Of a stretch of 64,000 nt of DNA, positions 8,223-15,994 are shown one piece after another; the stretch's first letter is position 1, and every line of letters begins with the position of its first letter. The stretch is from Blastococcus sp. URHD0036 (GTDB lineage: Bacteria; Actinomycetota; Actinomycetes; Mycobacteriales; Geodermatophilaceae), in contig NZ_JNIK01000002.1 in assembly GCF_000701365.1 (NCBI RefSeq), forward strand, positions 62,001-126,000, read 5' to 3'. The translations under genes were made by a program, and so were the position numbers. The notes under the pieces were generated by a model, which was given only the letters and a program-made list of their open reading frames with translations, did no database searches and had not been told where the DNA came from.

Positions 8223-8986
8223 GCGTCCGGCGGGGGGAACTGCGGCCGGCGCTTCTCCAGGAACGCCTGCGCGCCCTCGGCCATGTCGGGGCTGCCGATG
8301 GCCTGGACCAGCATCCCGAGGCCGTTCGTGAACGAGTCGCGGGCGGCGTTCCACCACACGTTGGAGCTGACCTTGGCGATCTCCAGGTAGCGCGGGGAGA
8401 GCCGGGACAGCTCCTCGACCAGCTCGTCGACGGCGGCGACCAGCTCGTCGTCGGGCACGACCCGGTTGACCAGGCCGAGCTCCAGCGCCTGGGCGGCGGA
8501 GTAGCGGCGGCACAGGAAGGCCATCTCCTTGGCCCGCTTCTCGCCGATCTGCACGCCGAGCACGTTGGTCGCGCCGGTGACCGGGGCGCTGCCGACCCGG
8601 GGGCCGGTCTGGCCGAAGGTGGCCGATTCCGCGGCGATCGCCAGGTCGCAGGCGATGACCAGCTCGTTGCCGCCGCCGGCGGCGGGGCCGTTGACCGCCG
8701 CGACGACCGGGCGGGGGTGGGTGCGGATCGCGTCGAACAGCCGCAGCGAGCCGCGGTAGAGCCCGCGCATCGCGGTCACGTCCGGCTCGGCCAGCCCGGT
8801 CAGCGCGCCGCCGGCGCAGAAGCTGCCCGGGACGCCGGTGATCACGACGGCGCGGCTGCGGGTGCTGGCCTCCAGCGCCTCGACGACCGCCTCGGCCATC
8901 ACCGGGTCGTAGGCGTTGCGCCGGTCGGGCCGGTTGAGGGTGATCCAGGTGGCGTCGCCGCGCTGCTCGACGAGCACGTCGCTCAT
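8219..8986 (-). CDS. BadI/MenB-clade crotonase (possible ring-cleaving hydrolase)
   Basis: Crotonase-fold protein of 255 residues. The segment FGQTGPRVGS, then IGEKRAKEMAFLCRRYS and VVPDDEL, and the tail EKRRPQF strongly recall 2-ketocyclohexanecarboxyl-CoA hydrolase (BadI) and naphthoate synthase (MenB) rather than ordinary hydratases. In those enzymes an Asp follows the GPRVGS motif. Here the stretch reads GSAPVTGAT, so that Asp is replaced. It may still cleave or close a beta-keto CoA ring, or do a different reaction. It overlaps both neighbours by 4 nt. Clade assignment is from recalled family motifs, not an alignment. Confidence 0.75.
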   Translation of the reverse strand: MSDVLVEQRGDATWITLNRPDRRNAYDPVMAEAVVEALEASTRSRAVVITGVPGSFCAGGALTGLAEPDVTAMRGLYRGSLRLFDAIRTHPRPVVAAVNGPAAGGGNELVIACDLAIAAESATFGQTGPRVGSAPVTGATNVLGVQIGEKRAKEMAFLCRRYSAAQALELGLVNRVVPDDELVAAVDELVEELSRLSPRYLEIAKVSSNVWWNAARDSFTNGLGMLVQAIGSPDMAEGAQAFLEKRRPQFPPPDA

Positions 8987-9810
8987 GCCGGCTGCTCCAC
9001 CGGGCCGGGGACCGGTGCCTCGGGGTCGATGCCCATGAGCCGGGCGAAGTTGCCGCCGAGGATGCCCTCGGTCACCTCGTCGGAGAGGCCGAGCGCCTTG
9101 ATGGCGGCGATCTCCTTGGCGGGGTCGGCCATCGGCCAGTCCGAGCCGAACACGATCCGGTCGGCGCCGTGCTTGCCGACGATCTCGCGCACCTTCTCCG
9201 GGGCGAGGGTGGCCAGCGAGGGTGGCCAGGATGTCTCCAGGTACACGTTCTCCCCCAGCAGGTCGGCCTCGGCCTCCTCGAGCTTGTGGTAGCCGCCGAA
9301 GTGGCAGGCCACCATCTTGAGGTCCGGGAACTGGCGGACGATGTCGCGGATCATCCCCGGCGTCGCCCGCTCGTTGCTCTCCTTGTCGCCCCCGGCGCCC
9401 ACGTGGGCGATGACGGCGATCCCGGCGGCGGCCAGGCCCTCGAGGATGTCCCAGACCCGGGGGTCGGAGTAGGCGAACCCCTGGAACAGCGAGTGCAGCT
9501 TGACGCCGCGGATGTCGTTGCTCTGCAGGCTGGCCAGGTTCTCCTCGACCGGCAGGTCGGGGTGCACGGTGCCGAACCCGAACAGGGAGCCGCCGCGGCT
9601 GCGGCCGACGAAGCGGTTGGTCCCGTCCACGTACTTGGCGGTGTCGGCGATGCCCAGCAGCACCCCGCGGTCGACCCCGGAGGCGGCGAGCACCCCGGGC
9701 AGGGTGGAGATCTTGCCGTCGCCCACCCGGGGCAGCTGCGGCACGCGGGGGCCCAGCGCCCGCTCGGCGATCGCGTCGGGCCAGGCGTGGCAGTGCACGT
9801 CGATGATCAC
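8983..9810 (-). CDS. Amidohydrolase-2 family metal-dependent hydrolase
   Basis: TIM-barrel hydrolase of 275 residues related to ACMSD-type decarboxylases and hydrolases. Metal and catalytic positions are visible as DVHCHAWPD near the N-terminus, IAHVG in the middle, ACHFGGYHK later and FGSDWPM near the end. GTG at 9810 is preferred to the ATG at 9837 because GGGAGAG precedes it and it avoids overlapping the upstream gene. The stop overlaps the next ATG. Members of this group decarboxylate or hydrolyse ring-derived acids. The substrate here is unknown. Confidence 0.85.
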   Translation of the reverse strand: MIIDVHCHAWPDAIAERALGPRVPQLPRVGDGKISTLPGVLAASGVDRGVLLGIADTAKYVDGTNRFVGRSRGGSLFGFGTVHPDLPVEENLASLQSNDIRGVKLHSLFQGFAYSDPRVWDILEGLAAAGIAVIAHVGAGGDKESNERATPGMIRDIVRQFPDLKMVACHFGGYHKLEEAEADLLGENVYLETSWPPSLATLAPEKVREIVGKHGADRIVFGSDWPMADPAKEIAAIKALGLSDEVTEGILGGNFARLMGIDPEAPVPGPVEQPA

Positions 9811-9823
9811 AGCTGCTCTCCCA

Positions 9824-10609
9824 TCAGGGCTGTCCACCGTCGACGGTGAGCACCGCGCCGGTGGTGAACGAGGACCAGTCGCCGGCCAGGTACAGGCAGG
9901 CGCCGACGATCTCCGACGGCTCGCCGCCGCGGCCCATCGCGAAGGTCGCCGACCGCTTCGCGAACGCCTCCATGTCCCAGGCGGCGGAGACGTCGGTGAA
10001 GAAGGTGCCGCACATGATCCCGTTGACCCGCACGGCCGGCCCGAAGGCGTGCGCCAGGCCGACGGTGACGGCGTTCAGGCCGGCCTTGGCCGCGGCGTAG
10101 GGCACGATGTCGGCCCGCGGCCGGACGGCGCCGGTGCTGCTGATGTTGATGATCGAGCCGCCCTCGCCGGCCGCCATCCGGGTGCCGATGAGCGCGGCGA
10201 GCCGGAACGGGCCCTTGAGGTTGACCCCGAGCACCTTGTCGAACAGCGTCTCGCTGACGTCGGCGACCGTGTCGTAGACCGGTGACATCCCGGCGTTGTT
10301 GACCAGCACGTCGACCCGGCCGAACTCGCCGTAGGCGGTGTCGACCAGCGCGTCGAGGGCGTCCCAGCGGCCGACGTGCGCCGCCACCGGCAGCGCCTTC
10401 CGCCCGGTCGTCTCGCGCACCTCGGCGGCGGCCTTCTCGCAGCTGTCCAGGTCGCGGCTGGCGATGACGACGTCCGCGCCGGCGGCGGCCAGCCCGAGCA
10501 CCATCTCCCGGCCGAGCCCCCGGCTGCCCCCGGTGACCAGGGCGACCTTCCCGGACAGGTCGACGGCGGGACCCGGCCGCGTGGAGGGCGCGCTGCCGGG
10601 CGCCGTCAT
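9824..10609 (-). CDS. SDR oxidoreductase
   Basis: Classical SDR of 261 residues with a GGSRGLGR nucleotide motif, NNAG, Ser in NISSTG, YAAAK and a C-terminus ending VDGGQP. ATG at 10609 overlaps the CoA-transferase TGA as ATGA. The position in the operon suggests NAD(P)-dependent oxidation of a 3-hydroxyacyl-CoA to the 3-oxoacyl-CoA, the BadH-like step before the BadI-like protein. FabG-like reductase activity is an alternative. Confidence 0.88.
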   Translation of the reverse strand: MTAPGSAPSTRPGPAVDLSGKVALVTGGSRGLGREMVLGLAAAGADVVIASRDLDSCEKAAAEVRETTGRKALPVAAHVGRWDALDALVDTAYGEFGRVDVLVNNAGMSPVYDTVADVSETLFDKVLGVNLKGPFRLAALIGTRMAAGEGGSIINISSTGAVRPRADIVPYAAAKAGLNAVTVGLAHAFGPAVRVNGIMCGTFFTDVSAAWDMEAFAKRSATFAMGRGGEPSEIVGACLYLAGDWSSFTTGAVLTVDGGQP

Positions 10610-11835
10610 CGGGCGGCGACCGGCGTCGGGCCCACCACGGCCGCGGCGCCGAGCGCCTCGAGCTCCTGCGCGGGCATGCCCAGCAGGTCGGTCAGGGCCG
10701 ACCGGGTGTGCTCGCCGATCGACGGGACGCCGTCGTAGGTCGGGCCCTCGTAGCTGCCCATGTGCAGCACCGGACCGGGCACGAGCGCCTTGCCCAGCAC
10801 CGTGTTCGCCAGGGGCACGAGGGTGCGGTCGAGGAAGTGCGGGTCCTCGACGATGTCCTTGGCGTCGTTGACCGCGGCGGCGACGACCTCGTGCGCGTCG
10901 AGGTCGTCGAGCACCTCGTCGCGCGGGCGCTGCCCCACCCACGCCGCGACGATCTCCTGCAGGGCGTCGTTGTTCGCCATCCGCGCCACGTTGGTGGCGT
11001 ACCGCTCGTCGGTCTTGAGGTCGGCGCGCTCCATGGCGTCGAACAGCCGCATGGCGATCGTCTGGTTGGACGCGGCGATCGACAGCCACTGCCCGTCGCC
11101 GGCCTGGTAGATGCCCCGCGGGGAGGCCGAGCCCGAACCGTTGCCGACCCGCTGCTGGATGAAGCCGCTCGCCGTGTAGTTCAGGATCAGGTCGCCGAGG
11201 ATGAACATCAGCGGCTCGTAGAGCGCCACGTCGACGACGTCGCCCCTGCCCGTGCGGGTGCGGTTGAACAGCGCCGTCGTCGTCCCGAAGGCGGCCGAGA
11301 GGCCGGCGATCGAGTCGGCGAAGCCGAACGGCGGCGAGGTCGGCGGGGTCTCCGGCCAGCCGTTGATGTAGGCGTAGCCGCTGGCGGTCTCGGCGACGGT
11401 GCCGAAGCCCGGCCGCTCCCGGTAGGGCCCGGTCTGGCCGAAGCCGGAGACGCGGGTGAGGACCAGGCCGGGGTTGTCCGCCGACAGCACCTCGTAGCCG
11501 AGTCCCCAGTCCTCCAGCCGGCCGGGACGGAAGGACTCGACGACGACGTCGACCTCCGCGGCGAGCCGGCGGACCAGGTCGCGGCCCTCCGGGCGGCGCA
11601 GGTCGATGCCGATCGACTCCTTGCCGGAGTTCAGCCGGGCGAAGCCGATCGACATGCCCTCGAACTGCGGTGTCCACTGCCGGGCGAAGTCGCCCGACGC
11701 CGGGTCCTCGACCTTGACCACCCGCGCGCCGAAGTCGCGCAGCATGCGGCCGGCCGTCGGTGCGGCGTACATCGTGCCCAGTTCCAGGACCGTGACCCCC
11801 GCCAGCGGCGGGACCCCCTGTGTGCTGCCGGTCAT
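10606..11835 (-). CDS. Family III CoA-transferase (CaiB/BaiF)
   Basis: CoA-transferase of 409 residues. N-terminal GVTVLELGTMYAAPTAGRML and GARVVKVEDP are typical, and the catalytic Asp is expected in GFADSIAGLSAAFG, aligned with the GDSxxG motif of formyl-CoA transferase. ATG at 11835 has a strong GAGGGGGAG site. An upstream ATG at 11877 would overlap the aldehyde dehydrogenase stop as ATGA and cannot be excluded. It would move CoA between a dicarboxylate or product acid and an acyl-CoA intermediate, consistent with the adjacent hydratase and lyase. Confidence 0.9.
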   Translation of the reverse strand: MTGSTQGVPPLAGVTVLELGTMYAAPTAGRMLRDFGARVVKVEDPASGDFARQWTPQFEGMSIGFARLNSGKESIGIDLRRPEGRDLVRRLAAEVDVVVESFRPGRLEDWGLGYEVLSADNPGLVLTRVSGFGQTGPYRERPGFGTVAETASGYAYINGWPETPPTSPPFGFADSIAGLSAAFGTTTALFNRTRTGRGDVVDVALYEPLMFILGDLILNYTASGFIQQRVGNGSGSASPRGIYQAGDGQWLSIAASNQTIAMRLFDAMERADLKTDERYATNVARMANNDALQEIVAAWVGQRPRDEVLDDLDAHEVVAAAVNDAKDIVEDPHFLDRTLVPLANTVLGKALVPGPVLHMGSYEGPTYDGVPSIGEHTRSALTDLLGMPAQELEALGAAAVVGPTPVAAR

Positions 11836-11873
11836 GGCTCCCCCTCGGGTGCTCGGGTCGTTCAGGTCAGCTG

Positions 11874-13337
11874 TCATGGCCGCCACTGCACGTGCTGGGG
11901 CTCCAGGTACTCGCGGATGCCCCACTCGCCGATCTCTCTGCCCACTCCGGAGAGCCCGAAGCCGCCGAACGGCGCGTCCGGGCGCATGTTGCCGCCGCCG
12001 TTGACCCAGACCGTGCCCGACCGCAGCTGGGCGGCCAGTGCGCGGCCGTGCTCGACGTCGGGCGTGTAGACGTTCGCGGCCAGCCCGTAGGCGGTGTCGT
12101 TCGCCAGCCGGATCGCCTCCTCCTCGGTGGAGAAGGGGACGACGACGCCGACCGGGCCGAACACCTCGTTCTGCACGAGCCGGTTGTCGTGCGACAGCCC
12201 GGTGAAGACGACCGGGTTGACGAAGTAGCCCTTGTCCGGGACCGGGGTGTCCAGCGACAGCGCGATGTGGCCGCCGTCGGCCAGGCCGTTGTCGATGAAG
12301 GACTGCACGCGCTGCCGGTGGTCCTCACGGATCATCGGGCCGATGTTCACGCTGCGGTCCCACGGGTCGCCGACCTTGAGCGCGCCGAAGGCCTCCTTGG
12401 AGGCGCCGAGGAAGTCGTCGACCAGGCTCTCGTGCACCAGCATCCGGGCCAGCGCCGCGCAGCCCTGGCCGCCGTTGCGGGCCCAGCGCAGGTGGATGTC
12501 CTTGGCCAGCGCGGCGGCGTCGATGCCGGGCAGCAGGATGTTCGGCGACTTGCCGCCGAGCTCGAGGGTGACGCCCTTCAGCCCGCGCGCGGCCTGCTCC
12601 ATGATCGCCGCGCCGACGGCGTCGGAGCCGGTGAAGGAGACCCGGTCCACCCACGGGTGGGTGGTGAGGTGCTGCCCGACCGAGGGGCCGTCGCCGATGA
12701 CGACGTTGATGACACCGGCCGGGATCCCGGCCTCCTCGAACAGCTCGCCCATCCACAGCGTGGTCAGCGGGGTGCGCGGGGAGGGCAGCAGCACCGTCGT
12801 GCAGCCGGCCGCCAGCGCCGCGCCGAACTTGAAGACGGCGAGGTTGATCGGGTAGTTGTAGCCGGTGATGCAGGCGACCACCCCGGCCGGCCGGTAGGCG
12901 ACCTCGGAGTAGCTGAGCACCGGGTCGTGCCACTCCCCCAGCTGCACCGTGCGGTCGACCAGCGCCGCCTCTGCCATCCACCGCAGGTGCACGATGCCGA
13001 GCTTGACCTGCATGGCCTCGGCGAAACCGGCGGGCGTGCCGACCTCGTTGACGATCGAGGCGGTCAGCCGCTCGGTGTGCTTCTCGAACACGTCGGCCAG
13101 CCGGTGGATGGCGGCGCTGCGCTCCTGCGGGGAGGCGGCGGCCCAGGCGGGGAACGCCTTCCGCGCGGCGGCGACGGCCTGGTCGACCTGCTCGATGCTG
13201 GCCGTGGCGACGGTGGCGTGCACCTGCTCGGTGGCGGGGTTGAGGCCGTCGATGGACGGGCCCTCGCCCGGCACCAGCCGGCCGTCGATCAGCAGCTCGC
13301 GGGTGGTGGGGACCCAGTTGCGCAGGTCGTCGGTCAT
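11874..13337 (-). CDS. NAD(P)-dependent aldehyde dehydrogenase
   Basis: Aldehyde dehydrogenase of 487 residues with the catalytic Cys at residue 293 in GGQGCAALAR, Glu in LELGGKS, the cofactor-binding FTGSDAVG segment and C-terminal PFGGFGLSGVGRE. ATG overlaps the MaoC stop as ATGA. It should oxidise an aldehyde to the acid that a CoA ligase or the CoA-transferase next door could activate. Substrate specificity cannot be predicted. Confidence 0.93.
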   Translation of the reverse strand: MTDDLRNWVPTTRELLIDGRLVPGEGPSIDGLNPATEQVHATVATASIEQVDQAVAAARKAFPAWAAASPQERSAAIHRLADVFEKHTERLTASIVNEVGTPAGFAEAMQVKLGIVHLRWMAEAALVDRTVQLGEWHDPVLSYSEVAYRPAGVVACITGYNYPINLAVFKFGAALAAGCTTVLLPSPRTPLTTLWMGELFEEAGIPAGVINVVIGDGPSVGQHLTTHPWVDRVSFTGSDAVGAAIMEQAARGLKGVTLELGGKSPNILLPGIDAAALAKDIHLRWARNGGQGCAALARMLVHESLVDDFLGASKEAFGALKVGDPWDRSVNIGPMIREDHRQRVQSFIDNGLADGGHIALSLDTPVPDKGYFVNPVVFTGLSHDNRLVQNEVFGPVGVVVPFSTEEEAIRLANDTAYGLAANVYTPDVEHGRALAAQLRSGTVWVNGGGNMRPDAPFGGFGLSGVGREIGEWGIREYLEPQHVQWRP

Positions 13338-13861
13338 GCTCGCGCCTCCTCGTCGGCGGTGGTGGGGGCGGTGGTGGGTTCACCGGTCACGACCGGGTTG
13401 GAGCCACCGTGCTCGGGGGACTTCGCCATCAGGCCGACGCGGGTGCAGACCATGATCAGCTCGTCGTGCTGGTTGTAGCCGCGGTGCTCGAACCACACGA
13501 TGCCGCTGTCGGTCCGGCTCCTGCTCTCCCGCTTGTCCAGGATCGTCGTCTCCCCGCGCAGCGTGTCCCCGTGGAAGACCGGGTGCGGGAACTTCACGCT
13601 GTCGTAGCCCAGGTTCCCCAGTGTGGTGCCGAACGTCAGCTCCAGCACGTGGAAGCCGCCGACCAGCGCCAGGGTGAAGAGGCTGTTGAACAGCGGCCGG
13701 CCGTGGATCGTGCCCTTGGCGAACTCGTGGTCCAGGTGCAGCGGCTGGGTGTTCATCGTCAGCGACGTGAACAGCACGTTGTCGGACTCGGTGACGGTGC
13801 GGGTGAACGGGTGCCGGTAGACCCGGCCGACCTCGAACTCCTCGAAGTACAGACCGCGCAT
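13334..13861 (-). CDS. MaoC-family hydratase (itaconyl/mesaconyl-CoA hydratase-like)
   Basis: Hot-dog hydratase of 175 residues. The early motif TMNTQPLHLDHEFA occupies the position of the DxNPxH signature. Asp is replaced by Asn, a variant I associate with the mesaconyl/itaconyl-CoA hydratase-like clade. GRPLFNSLFTLALVGG and YDSVKFPHPVFHGDTLRGE follow in the usual order. The gene is 1 nt downstream of a CitE-like lyase, the same pairing seen in itaconate and methylmalyl-CoA pathways, for example Rv2498c-Rv2499c of M. tuberculosis. A Pro/Thr-rich tail of about 25 residues is extra. Confidence 0.85.
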   Translation of the reverse strand: MRGLYFEEFEVGRVYRHPFTRTVTESDNVLFTSLTMNTQPLHLDHEFAKGTIHGRPLFNSLFTLALVGGFHVLELTFGTTLGNLGYDSVKFPHPVFHGDTLRGETTILDKRESRSRTDSGIVWFEHRGYNQHDELIMVCTRVGLMAKSPEHGGSNPVVTGEPTTAPTTADEEARA

Positions 13862-13862
13862 G

Positions 13863-14804
13863 TCAGTGGCCCCCTTCCGGGGCGTCGATGCCCGAGGACT
13901 GGTACCGCGCGGCCTCCGCTGCGCGGCCGCCGGGCGTCGCCCGCGCGTGCTCCAGCCACTCCGTGGCGGTGTCGGCGTGCGCCTTGTCGATGTGCACGCC
14001 CCGGTAGCGGACGGCGCCGTGACCGGCGGCCGCGGCCGAGGCGTAGGCGGCGACCAGGCCCTCGTGGAACTCGACCTCGTCGGCGGTCGGCGTGAACGCC
14101 TCGTTGACGGTGGCCACGTGCGAGGGGTGGATGGCGATCATCCCGCGGAAGCCCAGCTGGCGGCCCTTCTCCGCGAAGGCCTTGAGCCCGGCGAGGTCCT
14201 CCAGCCGCTCCCACAGCCCGGTCAGCGGGTGGATCCCCGCCTCCCGGCAGGCCAGCAGGATCCGGCTGCGCAGGTAGAGCGTCTCCTCGCCCTCCGGCGT
14301 CCACCGGTAGCCGACGGCGCGGGCGATGTCGGCGTGCTCGGCCGTCGGGCCGATCATCGCCCCGACCCGCGGCGAGGCCAGCGCGATCTCCCGGGCGTTC
14401 TGGATGGCGCCGATCATCTCGACCGGGACGATGTACTCCAGGCCGGAGACGCCGTTGCGCTCCTCGAAGTGGTCCAGCAGCGCGTCGTAGCGCAGCACGT
14501 CCGACGCCACGCTGATCTTCGGCGCGAAGACCCCGGTCAGCCCCGGGACGACGACGGCCTCGAGGTCGCCGCCGGTGAGCCGGGTGTCGAGCGGGTTGAC
14601 CCGCACGAACAGGCCCACCCGCCGGTCCTTCGCCCGGACGGCCGCGATCGACTCGGCGACGGTCTGCCGGGCGCCGAGCTTGAGGTCGGCGGGCACCGAG
14701 TCCTCGAGGTCGAGCACGATGCAGTCGGCGCCGGCGGCCAGCGCCTTGTCGATCCACGCGGGCTTGTGCCCGGGGACGAAGAGGATGGAGCGGTACGGCA
14801 CCAC
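13863..14804 (-). CDS. CitE/HpcH-family acyl-CoA lyase
   Basis: TIM-barrel lyase of 313 residues. Visible active-site elements are LDLEDSVP, the Arg of FVRVN and the metal-binding Glu of VPVEMIG. This family catalyses retro-Claisen cleavage or condensation of malyl-, methylmalyl- or citramalyl-CoA. It starts GTG at 14804 with GGGGGAC upstream, 13 nt after the acyl-CoA dehydrogenase stop. With the adjacent MaoC hydratase it would hydrate an enoyl-CoA and split the product into acetyl-, propionyl- or glyoxylate-type fragments. Confidence 0.88.
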   Translation of the reverse strand: MVPYRSILFVPGHKPAWIDKALAAGADCIVLDLEDSVPADLKLGARQTVAESIAAVRAKDRRVGLFVRVNPLDTRLTGGDLEAVVVPGLTGVFAPKISVASDVLRYDALLDHFEERNGVSGLEYIVPVEMIGAIQNAREIALASPRVGAMIGPTAEHADIARAVGYRWTPEGEETLYLRSRILLACREAGIHPLTGLWERLEDLAGLKAFAEKGRQLGFRGMIAIHPSHVATVNEAFTPTADEVEFHEGLVAAYASAAAAGHGAVRYRGVHIDKAHADTATEWLEHARATPGGRAAEAARYQSSGIDAPEGGH

Positions 14805-14817
14805 GGCGCGTCCCCCG

Positions 14818-15984
14818 TCAGTAGCTGCGCGGCAGGCCGAGCACGTGCTCGGCGGTGTAGTTGAGGACCATCTCCTGGCTGATCGGGGCGATCCGCATCA
14901 GCCGCGCCTCGCGGAAGTACCGCTCGACGTGGAACTCCTTGCCGTAGCCGAAGCCGCCGTGCACCTGCAGCGCGACGTCGGCGGCGTAGAAGCCGGCCTC
15001 GGCGCAGAGGAACTTGGCGGCGTTGGCCTCGCGCCCGCAGGGCAGCCCGCGGTCGACCATCCAGGCCGCCTTCTGCACGACCTGCTCGGCGGCGTCGAGT
15101 CGGATCTGCGCCTCGGCGAGCTGGAAGGAGATGCCCTGGTTCATGCCGATCGGCCGGCCGAACACCTCGCGCTGCTTGGCGTACTCGGTCCCGCGGCGCA
15201 GCGCCGCCTTGCCGATGCCGAGCGCGGCGTTGGCGCTGATCACCCGCTCGGCGTTGAGCCCGCCGAGGATGGTGCGGAACCCGTGCCCGGGCTCCCCCAC
15301 CACGTCGGAGTCGGCCACGAACAGGTCGTCGATGAACAGCTCGTTGGTGTCGACGGCGTTGCGGCCCATCTTCGGGATCGGCCGGACCTGCACCTTGTCC
15401 CGGTCGATCTCGGCGAACAGCAGGGTCATGCCCTGCGTCCGCTTCGCCCCGGCCTCGCGCGGCTCGGTGCGGACCAGCAGCAGCATCCGCTGGGACTCCT
15501 GGGCCTTGGTGATCCACACCTTCTTGCCCGAGACCAGGTACCCCCCGTCGACCTTGCGGGCGAAGGTGGAGATGTTGGTGGTGTCGGTGCCCGCGTCGGG
15601 CTCGGTGACGGCGAAGGAGACGTGCAGGTCGCCGCTGGCCGCCTGGGGCAGGAAGCGCCGCTTCAGGTCCTCGGAGCCGTGCTCGATGATCGGGTGGTAG
15701 CCGAAGATCCCGATGTGGACGGCGCTGCAGCCACCCATGCCGGCGCCCGAGGCGGCGATCTCCTGCTCCACGATCGCGGCCTCGGTGACGCCCAGCCCGC
15801 CGCCGCCGTACTCCTCGGGGATGGTCAGGCCGAGCCAGCCGGCCTTCTGCACCGCCGCGTAGAACTCCCAGGGGAACTCGTGCGAGGTGTCGTGCTCCAT
15901 CCAGTACTCGTCCGGGAAGTCCTTGCACATGGCCCGGACGGCCTCGCGGATGTCCCGGTGGACCGGGTCCTCGGTGTAGTCCAC
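14818..15984 (-). CDS. Acyl-CoA dehydrogenase with IVD-type catalytic Glu position
   Basis: FAD acyl-CoA dehydrogenase of 388 residues with VTEPDAGTDTT, the WITKA segment and QVHGGFGYGKE. At the usual catalytic Glu site near the C-terminus the sequence reads MRIAPISQE, without Glu at the YEG position. A Glu is present at residue 246 in GGLNAERV, where isovaleryl-CoA and long-chain dehydrogenases hold their base (LDLERLV). That suggests a branched or bulky substrate. Start GTG, 10 nt after the ligase stop. In the operon it would introduce the first double bond. Confidence 0.9.
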   Translation of the reverse strand: MDYTEDPVHRDIREAVRAMCKDFPDEYWMEHDTSHEFPWEFYAAVQKAGWLGLTIPEEYGGGGLGVTEAAIVEQEIAASGAGMGGCSAVHIGIFGYHPIIEHGSEDLKRRFLPQAASGDLHVSFAVTEPDAGTDTTNISTFARKVDGGYLVSGKKVWITKAQESQRMLLLVRTEPREAGAKRTQGMTLLFAEIDRDKVQVRPIPKMGRNAVDTNELFIDDLFVADSDVVGEPGHGFRTILGGLNAERVISANAALGIGKAALRRGTEYAKQREVFGRPIGMNQGISFQLAEAQIRLDAAEQVVQKAAWMVDRGLPCGREANAAKFLCAEAGFYAADVALQVHGGFGYGKEFHVERYFREARLMRIAPISQEMVLNYTAEHVLGLPRSY

Positions 15985-15994
15985 GTCAGCCTCC

